DNA of 64,000 nucleotides from positions 1,364,001 to 1,428,000 of the forward strand of contig JBBPFI010000004.1 of NCBI GenBank assembly GCA_037974965.1. Direction: 5' to 3'. This document shows, one piece after another, positions 26,298 through 38,131 of the stretch; position 1 is the stretch's first letter; every line of letters starts with the position of its first letter. Below the pieces are notes generated by a model that saw only the letters and a program-made list of their open reading frames with translations, ran no database searches and was not told the origin of the DNA. The DNA is from Dacryopinax spathularia. Its lineage: Eukaryota; Basidiomycota; Dacrymycetes; Dacrymycetales; Dacrymycetaceae. The position numbers and the translations under genes were made by a program.

Positions 26298-27482
26298 ATG
26301 GACGACATTGGGATCGACATGTCCGAGTTCGCCCTCCCTAACACGCATCTTGGCGGCTCTGCGTCCTCAATCTCAGTAGGCAAGATCGGCCATGGTCTGA
26401 TGTACATGACCTGGAAGCCCACGCCCGTGCCGGACGAACAATGTTTCGCAGCGATCAAGACGAGCATCGAGCACGGCGTGAGGTTCTTCAATACCGGTGC
26501 GCACTCCCTTCCAACCTCGCAAGCTTCCAAAGTCCCTTATGCTGATGATGAACCGCTCTGTGGGAACAGGGGAGTTCTACGGCATGAACCCACCCGAAGC
26601 GAACCTCGACCTCATTCGTCGCTTCCTCGCCGCGAACCCGGAGTATGCGGAGAAGATGTTTCTCAGCGTCAAGTCCCGTTCTTCGGCGGTCGAGGAGTCC
26701 CTCCGTGCGAGTGTGGCGAACATCCGAGCTCATCTCGGGACTAAGAAGGTCAACCTTTTCCAGCTTGCGCGAGTGGACAGGAATGTGCCGATCGAGCAGG
26801 CTATGGAGCTGTTGATGAAGCTGAGAGCGGAGGAGTTGTTTGACCATATTGGGATGAGCGAGTGTAGGGCTGAGACGCTCCGGCGGGCTTGCAAGGTCTG
26901 TCGTTCCCAGGTTCAGAAGTGTAAAATGGAGCTGATGCGATGCCAGGTTGCTCCAGTAGCAGTAGTCGAGATCGAAGTCAGCCCCTTCTGCTACGAAGCC
27001 GAAACGCGAGCAGTCATAGCCGCAGCCGCCGAGCTAAACGTAGCAGTCGCAGCCTACTCCCCACTCGGCCAAGGCTTCCTCACGGGGGCGATCAAGTCCC
27101 GCTCCGATCTAGAGCAGGGCGACATCCGTCTTTCTGCTATGGACAAATGGTCCGAGACGAACTTTGAGAGTAATTTGAGGTTGGCGGAGGCGATACGGGA
27201 GATTGCGGGCCGGAAGGGGGTCACGCCGGCTCAGTTGTGTATTGCTTGGGTGTCCAGTTTGGGTGACCATGTGATCCCGATTCCTGGGTCGTCGTGAGTA
27301 GCGTCACTCTGAATCATTCCCTGCACTGACCTTGCAAAAGACACCCGGGTCGGACGCTGGAGAACTTGAAGGCGGCCACCATCACGCTGACTCCGGAAGA
27401 CAGCGCCGCCATCGAAAAGGCTATGAAAGATAATCCTGTTCAAGGTCACAGGTACAACGAAGGTCATCCGGTTTGGGGATGA
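26298..27482 (+). CDS. Aldo/keto reductase, pyridoxal reductase type (AKR8)
   Basis: Likely NADPH-dependent reductase converting pyridoxal to pyridoxine in vitamin B6 salvage, by likeness to fission yeast Plr1. Exons 26298-26496, 26570-26895, 26947-27293 and 27341-27482 give 337 aa. Seen: an N-terminal strand with GKIGHGLMYMTW, FFNTGGEFYG with the catalytic Tyr, MFLSVKS with the catalytic Lys, LFQLARVD where most AKRs have His (the AKR8 variant), IGMSE, VEIEVSPF, AYSPLGQGFLTG, and the cofactor loop IPIPGSSHPGRTLENL. The 51-nt intron 26896-26946 is a multiple of three and has no stop, so a naive gene caller would translate it. The substrate is inferred from the family, not proven. Confidence 0.9.
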
Positions 27483-27658
27483 AGGGCGACAATCATCCAT
27501 GCAAGAGGACCGAATCAGGCGGAGTGTTCGAGAGCATCATAGCATATAGCGGCCGATGTCCCTTCGCACGTAGAAGTTAGTGTGAAAGTCATTCCAGGTC
27601 CTTAAATAAGCATGGCTCGTCATATATAACATCCCCTATCGTAGCAGCATCAGTATCG

Positions 27659-28756
27659 TTACTCATCATCCTCAATAACCGAATTTCCCGTAGTAATAAA
27701 CACCACTGTCATCCCCAAACAAGCCGCCAGCACCGCACTCGTAAAGATCCCCACCGAACGAACATGCCACGCCCAAGCATAGCACACGATCCCCACAAAA
27801 GCGAGGACGAACCCATTCAGCGCGCACCACGTACACAGGCTGTGCAGTCGCTCGAGCAGGTGGACCGGGGGCTTGCGCGAGCCGAGGAAATAGGTTTGTA
27901 CCATTTGCGGGTTGGCGGAGAAGGGGATTGACGGGAGGAAATCAGAGGAGTGGGAGGGCGTGTCGGGTTTCTTGGGGTGCAGCGGGCTATTCGTACGTGC
28001 GAGAGGCGGGAGCGGGGCGTGCGATGCGTGAGAAGGGGCGATAGGTGCGTTCGGCGCGTTCGGGGGGAAGAGAGCGCCGTTCAGTGCTTGAGGTGGTGCG
28101 GGCGGCCTGATGGGCTGCGAATGACCGTCCGTGTCGGTCGAGGCACGGCCTTCTTCTGCTTTGCTGGGACTCTTCAGGTCTTGCGGGCTCTCGCTGTGTT
28201 TCTCGGCTTTCTCGGCTTCTTTCTGCTCTTGTTTCGCTTCCTTGAGTTTGTACCCAACTAGCAGGAAGGCCGCGAGAAAGGAGATCGTCGCGCTAAATGC
28301 GTGGAAGACAACCGCCCCGTTAAAGCATGCGTTCGCGGTCTGGCGGACAGCAGAAGAGCTGTCGTCCTCCGTCGTAATGACGAGGAAATTGATCTCAGCA
28401 GCGGCGAAGAACGTCGTCTACAAACCGAGCGCATATAAGCATCCTGCACTGTATGCGGGGATATGAAGTGACGCACGATCAACGCGATCAGCTGAAGCCG
28501 ATCCTGCCAGCTCTGGACGAGGTTGTGCAGTGCCTCGTGCCTCGCCTGGTCGTCCAACTTGTCCTGCTCCTCTTGTGTCCGCTGGCGCCTATGATGTCCT
28601 CTAGCCGTAGAGTCGGTGTGCTGGACTTGACTCGCATTGTACACAGGCGTAGCTACTCGAGGACCTGAGAATGGGCCGTTACCTGAGTTCGATCAGTACA
28701 TGCTACCAAAGAAGTAGTGTTAGAGACGTAGAGGACGTACGACGCGGGGTAGCCAT
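27659..28756 (-). CDS. Four-TM fungal membrane protein, function unknown
   Basis: Exons 28756-28741, 28682-28477 and 28417-27659 give 326 aa; the first exon encodes only five residues. A hydrophilic N-terminus with a Gln/Asp/Lys-rich helix (QRTQEEQDKLDDQARHEAL) leads into TTFFAAAEINFLVITT and a long hydrophobic stretch around FHAFSATISFLAAFLLVGY. A cytosolic-looking 130-aa Lys/Glu then Pro-rich linker follows, then two more TM segments (LNGFVLAFVGIVCYAWAW and IFTSAVLAACLGMTVVFI) and an acidic end. The layout resembles uncharacterised basidiomycete membrane proteins. No catalytic motif. Confidence 0.75.
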
Positions 28757-29550
28757 GTTTGGTATTGGTATCAAGCAAGCAGCGAGCTCGAGCTCCTAAG
28801 CCAGCAAGGGGTATAAAAGAGAGGAGAAAGAAAGGAGTCGAAGAGGGGAACGGTAGTCACACGGCGTCTAATAAGTCGTTGCATGTTGACTGGTTGTGCT
28901 TGGCGTCGATGGAAAGAAGGGTCAATGACGTCCATAGGGGTTCGGCGACTTCTGACGAAGGCGATGAGGAGAAAGTGTGGAGAACGGCGGAGGCGATGGG
29001 GACCCGCCGACCCTACTGTAGGCGCTTGTCGAAGTCCGGTAGCTCTGATGCTCCATCCTCTTGCCTGAACGCTCAAAACTCCATGATTCTGACGACTTTG
29101 CCGTGCTGTGGAAGGAGGTGCTATACGGACTAGTGAGGTGGGCGAGCGAAGAGCCCACCCATCAACTGCGGATATATTGTCCTTGGCATCCTGCCATATC
29201 TCCTAACAAACACAGGTCTCAGCGTCCAGGATATAGAGACGGTTTCGCCGGTCACAAGGCGGTCGAGATGCATAGCATGTTCGCGATAGGAGTCTTTCGA
29301 CGATTGAGACCAACCCCTTTCGAGATATCCCATCACGTGAGTTCCAGACACGAGATCGGATGGAATGTGTGGTATGCTGTGAGACAACAGTCCGTAATGG
29401 GGGGCAGAGCGGCTATGGAGCCGTGAATTCAAGTGCATTGTAGCAGTCAGTACGAACGAAGGGTATTATTTTCAGTTCTGGTATGTTACATGCAAAGGAG
29501 ACGCCTAACACCCATACCATGCTATCGTCATCGGAGCGATTACTTACACG
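28757..29550. other. Intergenic stretch
   Basis: About 800 bp between two minus-strand membrane-protein genes. It holds the promoter of the right-to-left 27659-28756 gene and the 3' end of the next one. Open frames of up to 124 codons have no recognisable content. Confidence 0.4.
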
Positions 29551-30868
29551 CTAAACAGCACTCCCAACCTCCTCCGCCCCCAAACTGGCCCTACTCCCCC
29601 TCTTCCCCTCCTCCCTCCCAAGCTTCCCATCCATCTCCCCCATCTCCCACTCCCCATCATCCGTCTCATGCGCAAAATCGCCCACCCCGCTCAGGGCATC
29701 ACTCTGGTAATGCCGCGAGACGGCGATCGAGATTGGTTGTGCGGGGGTGATGATGTGGGAGCGGTTTCCGGGTTGGGAGCGCCAGGTTGGGGAGTGGGAG
29801 TCGGTGTTGATGCCTAGGCCGACGCGGACGATGAGGAGGCTGAAGCAGATGCCTATCATGGGGTTGATCTGCGATGAGGGGTCGTGTCAGTGCGCAGATA
29901 AAGGTACTTGAGTGGGCAGACTTACACAGTCAACCATGATGTACTGCGAGCTGGAGAAAACGTTGTGAGTGAAGTTCAGAATCCCGCCAACTCGTAGGAC
30001 TCACTTGCTGCCCGCGACGTATGTCATCAAGAAGATGAACAATGAGCACACATAAATCACCCCCGACTCAAGTATAATCGCCATAACCGGCCTCAAGCTC
30101 CCAGCAGCACTCGTCGCAGTATACATATTCACACTCCAGATCCGGTAGACAATGAGCGAGGTGACGATTATGTTCTGAGCGAGGGTGAGGCTGATCACTG
30201 CTGTTATCCAGTTGTGCAGTGCGGTGGCGAATATCGAGTCGCCGGAATGGAGGTTCGCCATCGTGACGACCATGAAGATGTCGACCGCTGCGCAATCAGG
30301 TGAGTCATCTATGTCTGGACGGATAATACAGGACTTACTGGCACTGGCGATGAACAGGATTGTAGGAAACAGAACGACCCAAAAGTTGTTGCTCCAGACA
30401 ATCCAGCAGCGATAGATCTGATGAATACAATATGTCAGGCAGCGTCTCCAATCAGGAGCGAGCCACTACTCGCCAGAATGGCATCAGCTAAGACGAAGTA
30501 CGAGCAAGTCAACGCGGTCCTTGTCACCTCCTTCCACTGAGCAAGCAGCTCAAGGTCCGCCACAGGTCCTCCTGGCTCATCTCGCAGGATGATGAACGCG
30601 TCATCCACACGCGAGAAGGTGATTGCTAGGACGGTCGTGTTGACCAGGAACATCGCGAGCGCCGCAAGGATGAGGATGTAGTTCGGTCGCTTTGTTTTCC
30701 GTCTGAACAGCAAGACGTAGAGGGCAGCGATGAGCAGAACGACGAAGATGCCTAAGCCATGACGGTCAGCCTGCAGCAGCATAAATGAGAAGTGGACGCA
30801 CCATAGAGGATGGAGCTGGAGAACAGTCCTGCCAATGTCGCTGTATCAAGAGGGAGTGAATCCGCCAT
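29551..30868 (-). CDS. Seven-TM basidiomycete membrane protein, function unknown
   Basis: Exons 30868-30802, 30751-30474, 30417-30339, 30287-30005, 29950-29926 and 29868-29551 give 349 aa, all in phase. About seven hydrophobic segments: GIFVVLLIAALYVLLF, YILILAALAMFLVNTTVLAI, YFVLADAILIYRCWIVW, FWVVLFPTILFIASATVDIF, AQNIIVTSLIVYRIW, GVIYVCSLFIFLMTYVAG, and NPMIGICFSLLIVRVGLG. A hydrophilic tail of about 85 aa follows. The RCWIVW and NPMIGI motifs are shared by a large group of uncharacterised agaricomycete proteins; a receptor-like role has been suggested for such proteins but not shown here. The intron 30418-30473 starts with GC. One exon is only 25 nt. Confidence 0.82.
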
Positions 30869-31870
30869 TATGGGAACAAGGTGATGGTACAGTATCGAGT
30901 GAATAGGGGAGCTGCGATCTCATCGGGGGCGCTCACTGCGCCGTATTTACCTGGCCGCCGGTAGCATGCGATGGCGAAGGAAGGGTGATAATTTCACTGG
31001 AAACGCTTCACCAGGCTGTCCGCAGACGAAGCATCGTGGGAAGAGGAGATAGTGGTTTTCAGGGTATCGGCGTAATGTGGAGAAGCCAACGCGGTCTCCT
31101 TGCCGTAGGTTGATAGCAGAATTTCCAGTGAGCACGCAAGCACAGCATCTGATATCCCTCTCGAGTGGGTTTGTCAAGAATATCGCGATGAGTCGGGAAG
31201 ATGGACGCGTGTGTCTTGGTAAGGTAGCGCTGATTTGCCGCCCAGAAGACCTGCAGTCGACAGTGGAGCACGATATACAGCACAGCAGCATGCAAGAAAT
31301 TGATAGGTTAAACATGTGAGAGTTGCGGGCGATGAGCTGGCACTTAACAGGAGCGGGTGAAGGATGAGCAGCAACAGAAGATGAGAGTAGCACGACCGGT
31401 CGGCAGCGATAGCGAGTATGGAACGTCGAGAAACCCTTCTCAAGAACAAGCGGCCCGGTATGGCAAGATGACCGGAAAGGCAGGAGAGCAGCAAGTGCCG
31501 CTCAACAACTCAGCCCTCACTCGCCCGATCACACAATGGATGCGGCTGTGCCCGTTCGATCTGATCGGCCGAAGGTGAGGATCATGACGAGAAGCGATGG
31601 GAGTTTAGATCGACTCCTCTGGAGACACAGGCCTCAGCTGGATGTGACAGAGAAGAGAGTGAGCACGGTGATCAGAGTTGTATCGGCGTGGACCAGAACA
31701 ACTCTCTTAGACAGACGTCACGACCTGGATAGCGTTGCGTACGGTGGGCAAGAGCTGACAGGTCTATCTGACACAGGGTCCCTGAGCCAAGCCGCCGCCG
31801 CATGGGCTCACCGATTCCTCGCCGGCCCACCCTCCGCCTAGCACACTGAAACCAGATGCTCCCTACTCAA
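30869..31870. other. Intergenic stretch, boundary to the accessory region
   Basis: 1 kb with no recognisable gene. A 101-codon frame (+ 31536-31841) begins with ATG but has no known motif and no splice support. The 88-bp tandem repeat begins at its right end. Confidence 0.35.
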
Positions 31871-32250
31871 ATAACCAGACTCGCTGGGAATACCGGACTG
31901 GCAGGAATAACGGATTTGCGAGGAAAGCAGGACTGGGCTGGATAGCGGACTCATCGGCATAACCAGACTCGCTAGGAATACCGGACTCCCGGGAATAACG
32001 GATTTGCGAGGAAAGCAGGACTGGGCTGGATAGCGGACTCATCGGCATAACCAGACTCGCTAGGAATACCGGACTCGCAGGAATAACGGATTTGCGAGGA
32101 AAGCGGGACTGGGCTGGATAGCGGACTCATCGGCATAACCAGACTCGCTAGGAATACCGGACTCGCAGGAATAACGGATTTGCGAGGAAAGCGGGACTGG
32201 GCTGGATAGCGGACTCATCGGCATAACCAGACTAGCTAGGAATACCGGAG
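31871..32250. repeat. 88-bp tandem minisatellite, four copies plus part of a fifth
   Basis: Units start at 31871, 31959, 32047, 32135 and 32223, each 88 bp apart; the last is cut after about 28 bp. Copies differ by only a few bases (for example gcaggaataa versus cccgggaataa). Inside the unit are sub-repeats of the form gga-taccggact and ggataacgga. It lies 0.2 kb beyond the stop codon of the PIF1-type helicase gene. It does not encode a sensible protein. Confidence 0.92.
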
Positions 32251-32461
32251 TCACACCCACTTGCGTTGACACTCTGCTCCCCCTTTTGAAATGCGTCGCC
32301 CTGAAAAGATGAAAGAGGCAGGTGGAATCATCATATGTCAACGAGTAAACAGACGATTGCATATTGACTGAGGCCGCTAAAAGATGAAAGACAAGGCGCC
32401 GAAGTACCCTATGAACTACTCTTGACAATGACTTGGTAGCGAAGGGAACCACGTTCCCTCA

Positions 32462-34578
32462 CTAGGACTGTCGGGAATCAAGTTCACTCAAGCCTGCTTC
32501 TTCAGGTTCGTCCGAATCTTCGAGACGCAACTGCTTCAAAGCCGGGTGAGGCGCAATCTGGCGGCCTTTGTTTAAACGCAGTCGATAAGCCAAGACGCGT
32601 TACATACCAGGTTTCCATCCCAATTCACGATCTGTAGTCCCGCTGCTGTTGTAGCGCGTGTGCCGGCAACGTACGGCTGCCCTACGGGGATTACAGGTCA
32701 GATTATAAGTAAACCGACTGGAGTGTGCCATACCATATTCAAAGCTGTTCCCAAGATCGACACGGACTCGGTCAAGCGTCAGCCCTTGCGCCTTGTGGAT
32801 TGTAAGCGCATGAGACAATATCAGGGGAATCTTTGGCAAATAATAAGCCTCCAAATATCGAAAGGTGAGTGGTCCAAACCTGGAATCGCCGCGCTTGTGT
32901 GTAAGAGTAATCGCTGGAGTGGAACATCTCGGGCAGTACCAGGTGCTGGAATCGTGGAGCGTTAGGTGTGGCCACAAACTCGACAACGGGATAGAGAAGG
33001 TTGCGCCCGTTTTTCAGTAGTAGCCCGTTGTATTCGTGACTTGTGAGCAGTTTCATCGGAGAGGACGTGCTGTATTTTCCTTCCAGTCGCGGCCAATCTG
33101 AGGTCTTCAAAAAGGCGACGATCCGTCCCCTGCTGCCGTTGACGAGACCACTGCCGTCGGATCGATTTCTCACATAGAGGACTTCTGCGCCAATCTTGAG
33201 GGAGAGGACGAACGGCACTTGCAAGGACTCTAGATCGTCTGGTATATCGGCAGAATCGATCCCTACGTAAGTCACGCGAGGTCCTCGCAAGTTCCCCAGC
33301 CTACTGTCATTTGCGCTCTTGACATCTGCCCTGCGACAATATCTGAATGGATCTTAAGCGCAATGGAGAATCTTTTGTTTTGGGTAACGCACAACTCCGT
33401 GGGTAGCAGACCATCTGGATACTCCACAGTACGCTCTAGCAGCTTCAGATCGTGTTCGGCTTCCTCGGTGAGATTGCCCGTCCGCAGACATGACAGAATA
33501 TGGATAAGCCCTATGTGGTTATCAGCCAAGCATCACTCGTGCAGTTCCCGAGCACTTCCAACTTACGGGGATCGTGCTGGCGATGAAAGCGCTTCAGGAC
33601 CACAACGTGCTTGAATGCGCGTTCCCACATGAGGCTCTGGAAAGCGAGCTTTGCTAGGCGCCGATCTTCTTTATTGACAGGCGGGAGTTGGTAAAAGTCA
33701 CCGAGGAAGACAAGCTCCTTGAATTGAGCTCGGAAGGCATTCGGAAGCGCTTGCACTGACCTGAATGCCCCCAAACGGACTGTTGGGTTGCCCTCGCACC
33801 TCGGCGACAGCATCAGACAAACGATCCAGGGTGACGCCATCTATCATGGATACTGGCGATCGCCATTAGACAAGTTGCCGAAGCATGCGGATCTCCCTTA
33901 CCTTCGTCAACAACGAGAACCTCCGTCTCTCTCCATTGCTTGGAAAGCCACGGTCGTCCGGAAATGTGCGCGGCAAGCGCTGCCGCGGATTCGCACCTCC
34001 AACCCATTCCGGCATAGGAGTGAAGAGTGCAACCGCCAATGTTATTTGCAGCGATACCTGTGGAGGCAGTCACCGCAACGCCGTGGGAATCTCCGCTACG
34101 TTTCGCGTACAGGACTCGGCGGATCGCTCTTATCAATGCCGTCTTTCCGGTACCTGCAGCCGGCGTCAGACACGAGCGAATGAGACGCCCGACCAGCGAA
34201 CGCAGCCCACGCACCTGCCTGCCCAGTTACGAAGACGTTCCGTCCTTGTAGCACCAGATTCAACGCTCGACTCTGATCCTCATCAAGAACCAGCTCTGGC
34301 TCCTCTCCCTGCGAGGATATCCGATCTTGGGCAGCGGCGCACATTTCGAGGGTGTACGGTCCTGGCCATGGCTCGGCGACGAGCTTGGGCATGCTCGCAG
34401 CGCCGTCATCGCCGATCCAGCTTGTGGATGCCGGCGGAACACGTTCGCGGGCCGCGCTGTTCGTTATCGACTTCCATCGGTCTTGCAATGCTTGAAAAGG
34501 CGTCTTCATCGTACGTCGAGCCAGAGGATGTACAAGGTCGTGATGCAGGTGACGATGAATGGTTCCGAGGCTGGACAT
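32462..34578 (-). CDS. PIF1-family DNA helicase
   Basis: 5'-3' superfamily 1B helicase acting on G-quadruplexes, telomeres or mitochondrial DNA in the family. Nine exons (34578-34215, 34153-33902, 33852-33761, 33717-33567, 33510-33393, 33342-32880, 32830-32734, 32681-32608, 32557-32462) join in phase to 568 aa; introns of 43-61 nt. Seen: [19 protein letters not shown], motif I GQAGTGKT near residue 121 (split by intron 1), [13 protein letters not shown], Walker [19 protein letters not shown], the FHRQHD step, [20 protein letters not shown], and the PIF1 signature [28 protein letters not shown], ending [11 protein letters not shown]. No Helitron Rep domain is nearby, so this is a stand-alone copy of an expanded family. 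It looks intact. Confidence 0.9.
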
Positions 34579-34761
34579 TCATTGTTCATAGGGTCCAGAG
34601 TCACAGATCGGATACTGTACTCAACTCAATCGCGTGCGGCCCAGTCGCCAACCGACTCCGTGACATCGAGCTGCCATTGTATCGACTTCCCGTCGTCCCG
34701 CCCGTGCTCCCCATTCCTCTAAGGACGACCCGCCTTCAATAAAGGGTTATGCTTGTTTGGG

Positions 34762-36453
34762 ATGGAATTCTTCCGGACTTGCTTTGGCCGCAAGAGGTAT
34801 GGCACCGGTCCCTACCCTTCTCACCCTCTCCGCTGACCTCTTTTGGTGCCACCAGCCGTCGTCGCTCTTCAAACACAAACACCCCGGCTCTTTCGAATCC
34901 TCCCGAGATACGGATGACTCAAGAATCTGCACATTCAAGCGCTGAACCCGATAAGGGCTGGATAGGCGAGAGACGTGGACATAGCAGAGCTGTGTAAAAG
35001 GCTGATGGTTTGCAGCTGTGGGCCGTCCGGGCGATGTCACGTTCGAGGAGGCTTGGACGAATTGGCTGGCGATCTCCAACACCCAAGTGCGCGGGTGACC
35101 CTTCATCTGGTAATATCAACTAATGTGTGGGTAGGACTTGAAGCGTCGCCTCGACGCGGTCATTCGCTCTCCTGTCGTCACTGCCGACGACGGGCTCGTG
35201 CGTTGCTATCGCCTCCTCGTAGAACCCGCGCTCAACCAGCAAATAAGGTATGTTTTGGCTCGAGCGGTAAATTGTATGCTGACGATATCTTAGGAGGGAG
35301 AACCACCCCGATATACCCCAGCCAATACCTTTTCGACCGATCGCGGCTCACAGTCTCCCTGCGGGAGCTGTCTCAGTGCCGATTCCCCCGCCTGACCAAC
35401 CTCCAGCGGGGTACCAACCGGAATGCTTAATCGGCGTGCGAGTGACAGTGGACGGCGGGCAGTACTTGATAATGGATGCCTGCAATGCGATACGTACGCG
35501 CCGAAATGTCTCCTTTTCCTGGACTGCTGCATAACGCGGACTGTAGTACAACTCTTGGCTACTATTCTACGGACGAAAGAAGAGCTGCATCGGCCCGCCC
35601 AGCTGCTGCTAGCCTACCACCTCTGGCTCCTCATTTTCGACAAACAAGACATACCCTTCGTCCTGGCTGCGCTATGGCTCGATCGCGCGGAGGATGTGCC
35701 AAGTGACGGCAGCCCTTCTCATGCGGATCTCGATCGTCTCTGCAGTGCCAACTGTCCCGGTGTCTGGGATCACACGCGAGATCTGGCTATCTATAAGACG
35801 GCCTTCCAAGTTACGCATGCCCAGGAAGCGCTATCGATGCTTCCCAGCGACTGGGCTGCCCTCCTTCGTGATCTTGAGGAGGCCAGCATGCGTGCGAAAA
35901 GAGCGGCGGCCGCCAAGAACACCGTGCAAGCTGCGCGCCCCATACGGGGCGAATGGGGGGCCTGTGCCGAGATGATGATATTAATTTGGTGCGCTGTCTC
36001 GCCGCGAGCCAAGGGCAATCTGTTGAAACCCCAAACAGGGTCAGTCGAATGATCGCCAGTGAAGGGCGGCGAGCTTTCCTCCGGAACCACCGCATCAAGC
36101 TGTTCTGCATGATTTTCAAAGACGACGGGGAAAGGATACTCACGCGGATTGCGGAGGAAAGTACGCCTCAGGCAAGGTGGGCCATTTTCCTCAAGATTTT
36201 CCAGCCACGGGAGAAGACCGCCACCGAACCGCCCGTTCTCACAGGGCTGCAGCTCTATGCCGTGCCTTGTTGGCGCTGCAAGAACCATGCATCAGTTGAG
36301 CGAGAGTGGGCGAGACTTGTGGACTCCGACTTAGTTCTGGAACGACGCAAGCCAAACAAATGGGTCAGCGTAACGTTGGAGAGCCCACAACGAACATTAG
36401 AAGAGCAGGAGAGGGTTATTGGCGGATCTGCTCGTAACGTGGATTGGAGCTGA
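34762..36453 (+). CDS. Orphan protein of 462 aa
   Basis: Exons 34762-34796, 34856-34974, 35016-35086, 35135-35247, 35294-35493, 35547-35988 and 36045-36453 splice in phase; introns of 41-59 nt. I do not recognise the family. A short basic start (MEFFRTCFGRKSRRRSS), a conserved-looking block EEAWTNWLAISNTQDLKRRL, a Pro-rich linker, then two helical blocks (QLLLAYHLWLLIFDKQ and DWAALLRDLEEASMRAKR) and a C-terminal block with WRCKNHASVEREWARLV. No TM, signal peptide or catalytic motif. It is divergent from the PIF1-type gene (183 bp between starts). In-phase splicing of seven exons is the main support. Confidence 0.7.
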
Positions 36454-36578
36454 CACTGCAGCTCTCCTCCGTGAACTCGCAATCATAGCTACAGACATGT
36501 CATGCGTGTTGATAGACTACCAATAATATACAGCGTCGGCAAGGAAGATGCATAGCGCAGGCTACGCGCAATTATCAA

Positions 36579-38131
36579 TTACTGCAAACCCACACCGAGT
36601 CGAGCCAATATAGCCTCAACATCAACCACGCGTTGCTCGCTGCCGTCAAGCTCCTTTAGTGCGTCGAAGTCAGTTTTCAGCGAGGCAACGCGGAACAGTT
36701 CATCGGGGTTAATGTCGGCATCGAAATTGAGGTTGGGACGCGTATCGAATACGCCCGCTGCTTGCTCGACACTACCGGTCACTATTCGGAGGGCGTACCG
36801 CTGCGTCACTTCGAGGTACTGCGCCTCGGAATGAAGCACTAAATATTTGATTCGGCTTGTCGCTTTCACAGCGTAGATGGCGGTCCGCGTCGAGTCTTCC
36901 AATCGAACGGCATATAGTTCGAGAGGGTAGCGATAAGCGAAGCCCCAGTTGATGATCGCGATGTCGCCCCACGGGATTTCTCGAATTCTTTCCTCGATTC
37001 CCGGGAGTTCGTACGGACTTAGCCAATCTTCCCACAGAGGGTCATGCTTCTCTTCGAGATCTACGGTCGCTACAGAAGAAGGAGGCAGCGTGAGTAGCTC
37101 TTGCAGCCGGTGCTTCGCCAAGGCCTGGATCGGAGTCAAGCTGCGAAAATGGCAACGGACAAAATGAACTCACAATAGCACGCTGAAGTGAAGTACATGG
37201 CAGGCTTCGTTTCCACACCGCGGGCCGTAGGCTGAGCTTGGGTACCGAGCTCATTTTCGCTCGAAAAGCGCACCGAACCAGCGACCAAATAGGCGTCCCG
37301 CGTGCTCCGATGATGATGCGGTAACCTCCACTTACGTCGTCCGAGGTCGCGGAGACCGAGTCACAATGCGCCAAGATGTTGTGAGGCCCATCCTCCGTCG
37401 TGAAAGCGATCCAGGTCGTCTGGCAAGCTGGCGGCATCGACCACGATATATCACGTGGAAATTCCGGCAAGCTGGCCATCTTGAGAAGGCTGGGGCGCCC
37501 TGGCTCTTGCGAGTGCAAAAGGTACACCATCATTCGACCACCTGGCAACAAGTCATAATCGCCAACGTAATATCCGGAGTCAATATCGATCCTTGTCCAG
37601 GCAGTCGGAAAATGCAGCCGAAGATGCGCGGCCTCAGGTGCATGCGTTTCGCACCACAAGACAATGGATGTCGAGGTACGATGCACCAGGATGGTTCCCG
37701 CTCCGACCCGGTGTACCTTGGTGCCATGCGGGATGAAATTCATTGGCATAGAATAGGGTTTCATGTTAGGACTGACGACGCCCAGTCGGACTTGCTCCTC
37801 AGTGTGCCACTCGCACTGGCCCTCCGGCCACACCCAAAGCTGGCTACCCAGGTCTGAGAACAAGACCCAGCAATTTGCTGTGTCGGCAAACGTAGCGCCC
37901 ATGAAGATTCGCTATGCGTAGAGCGTCATTAGACTAGTCAACGTACAAATGGCACCGAACGCACCGATGGTTGTTCTTCAAGCACACTGTATGCTCTATC
38001 GTCCAACCGGAATAGATGGAGGCGTGACTGCTTGTTGAACAAGGCGAAGAGGACAACATGTCCATTAAAAGCCAGAGGCGCACTGGAACCGTTGATCTCG
38101 TGTAGGACTATGGGATTGCTGTTACCGGCGT
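36579..38131 (-). pseudogene. 3' part of a host gene split by a retrotransposon
   Basis: Host gene of unknown family, transcribed leftwards. This part holds exons 38131-37947, 37911-37274, 37236-37174 and 37140-36579, in phase, with very short introns (35, 37 and 33 nt). The protein part is beta-rich and Trp-rich (CWVLFSDLGSQLWVWPEGQC, WIAFTTEDG, YRIIIGARGTPIWSLVR) and ends VEAILARLGVGLQ. It looks like a repeat-type or propeller-like fold, but that is a guess. The upstream coding part is at 48058-48608 on the far side of the element, and the insertion point lies within an exon. The gene should be inactive in this allele unless transcription starts anew. Confidence 0.7.

Noticed and set aside
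31871-32250. CRISPR-like array
   Set aside because: Units are contiguous 88-bp copies without unique spacers in a eukaryotic genome; it is a minisatellite.
32462-34578. Helitron interpretation of the PIF1 helicase
   Set aside because: No Rep/HUH domain next to it and the frame matches stand-alone PIF1 proteins; the tandem repeat nearby is not a Helitron end.
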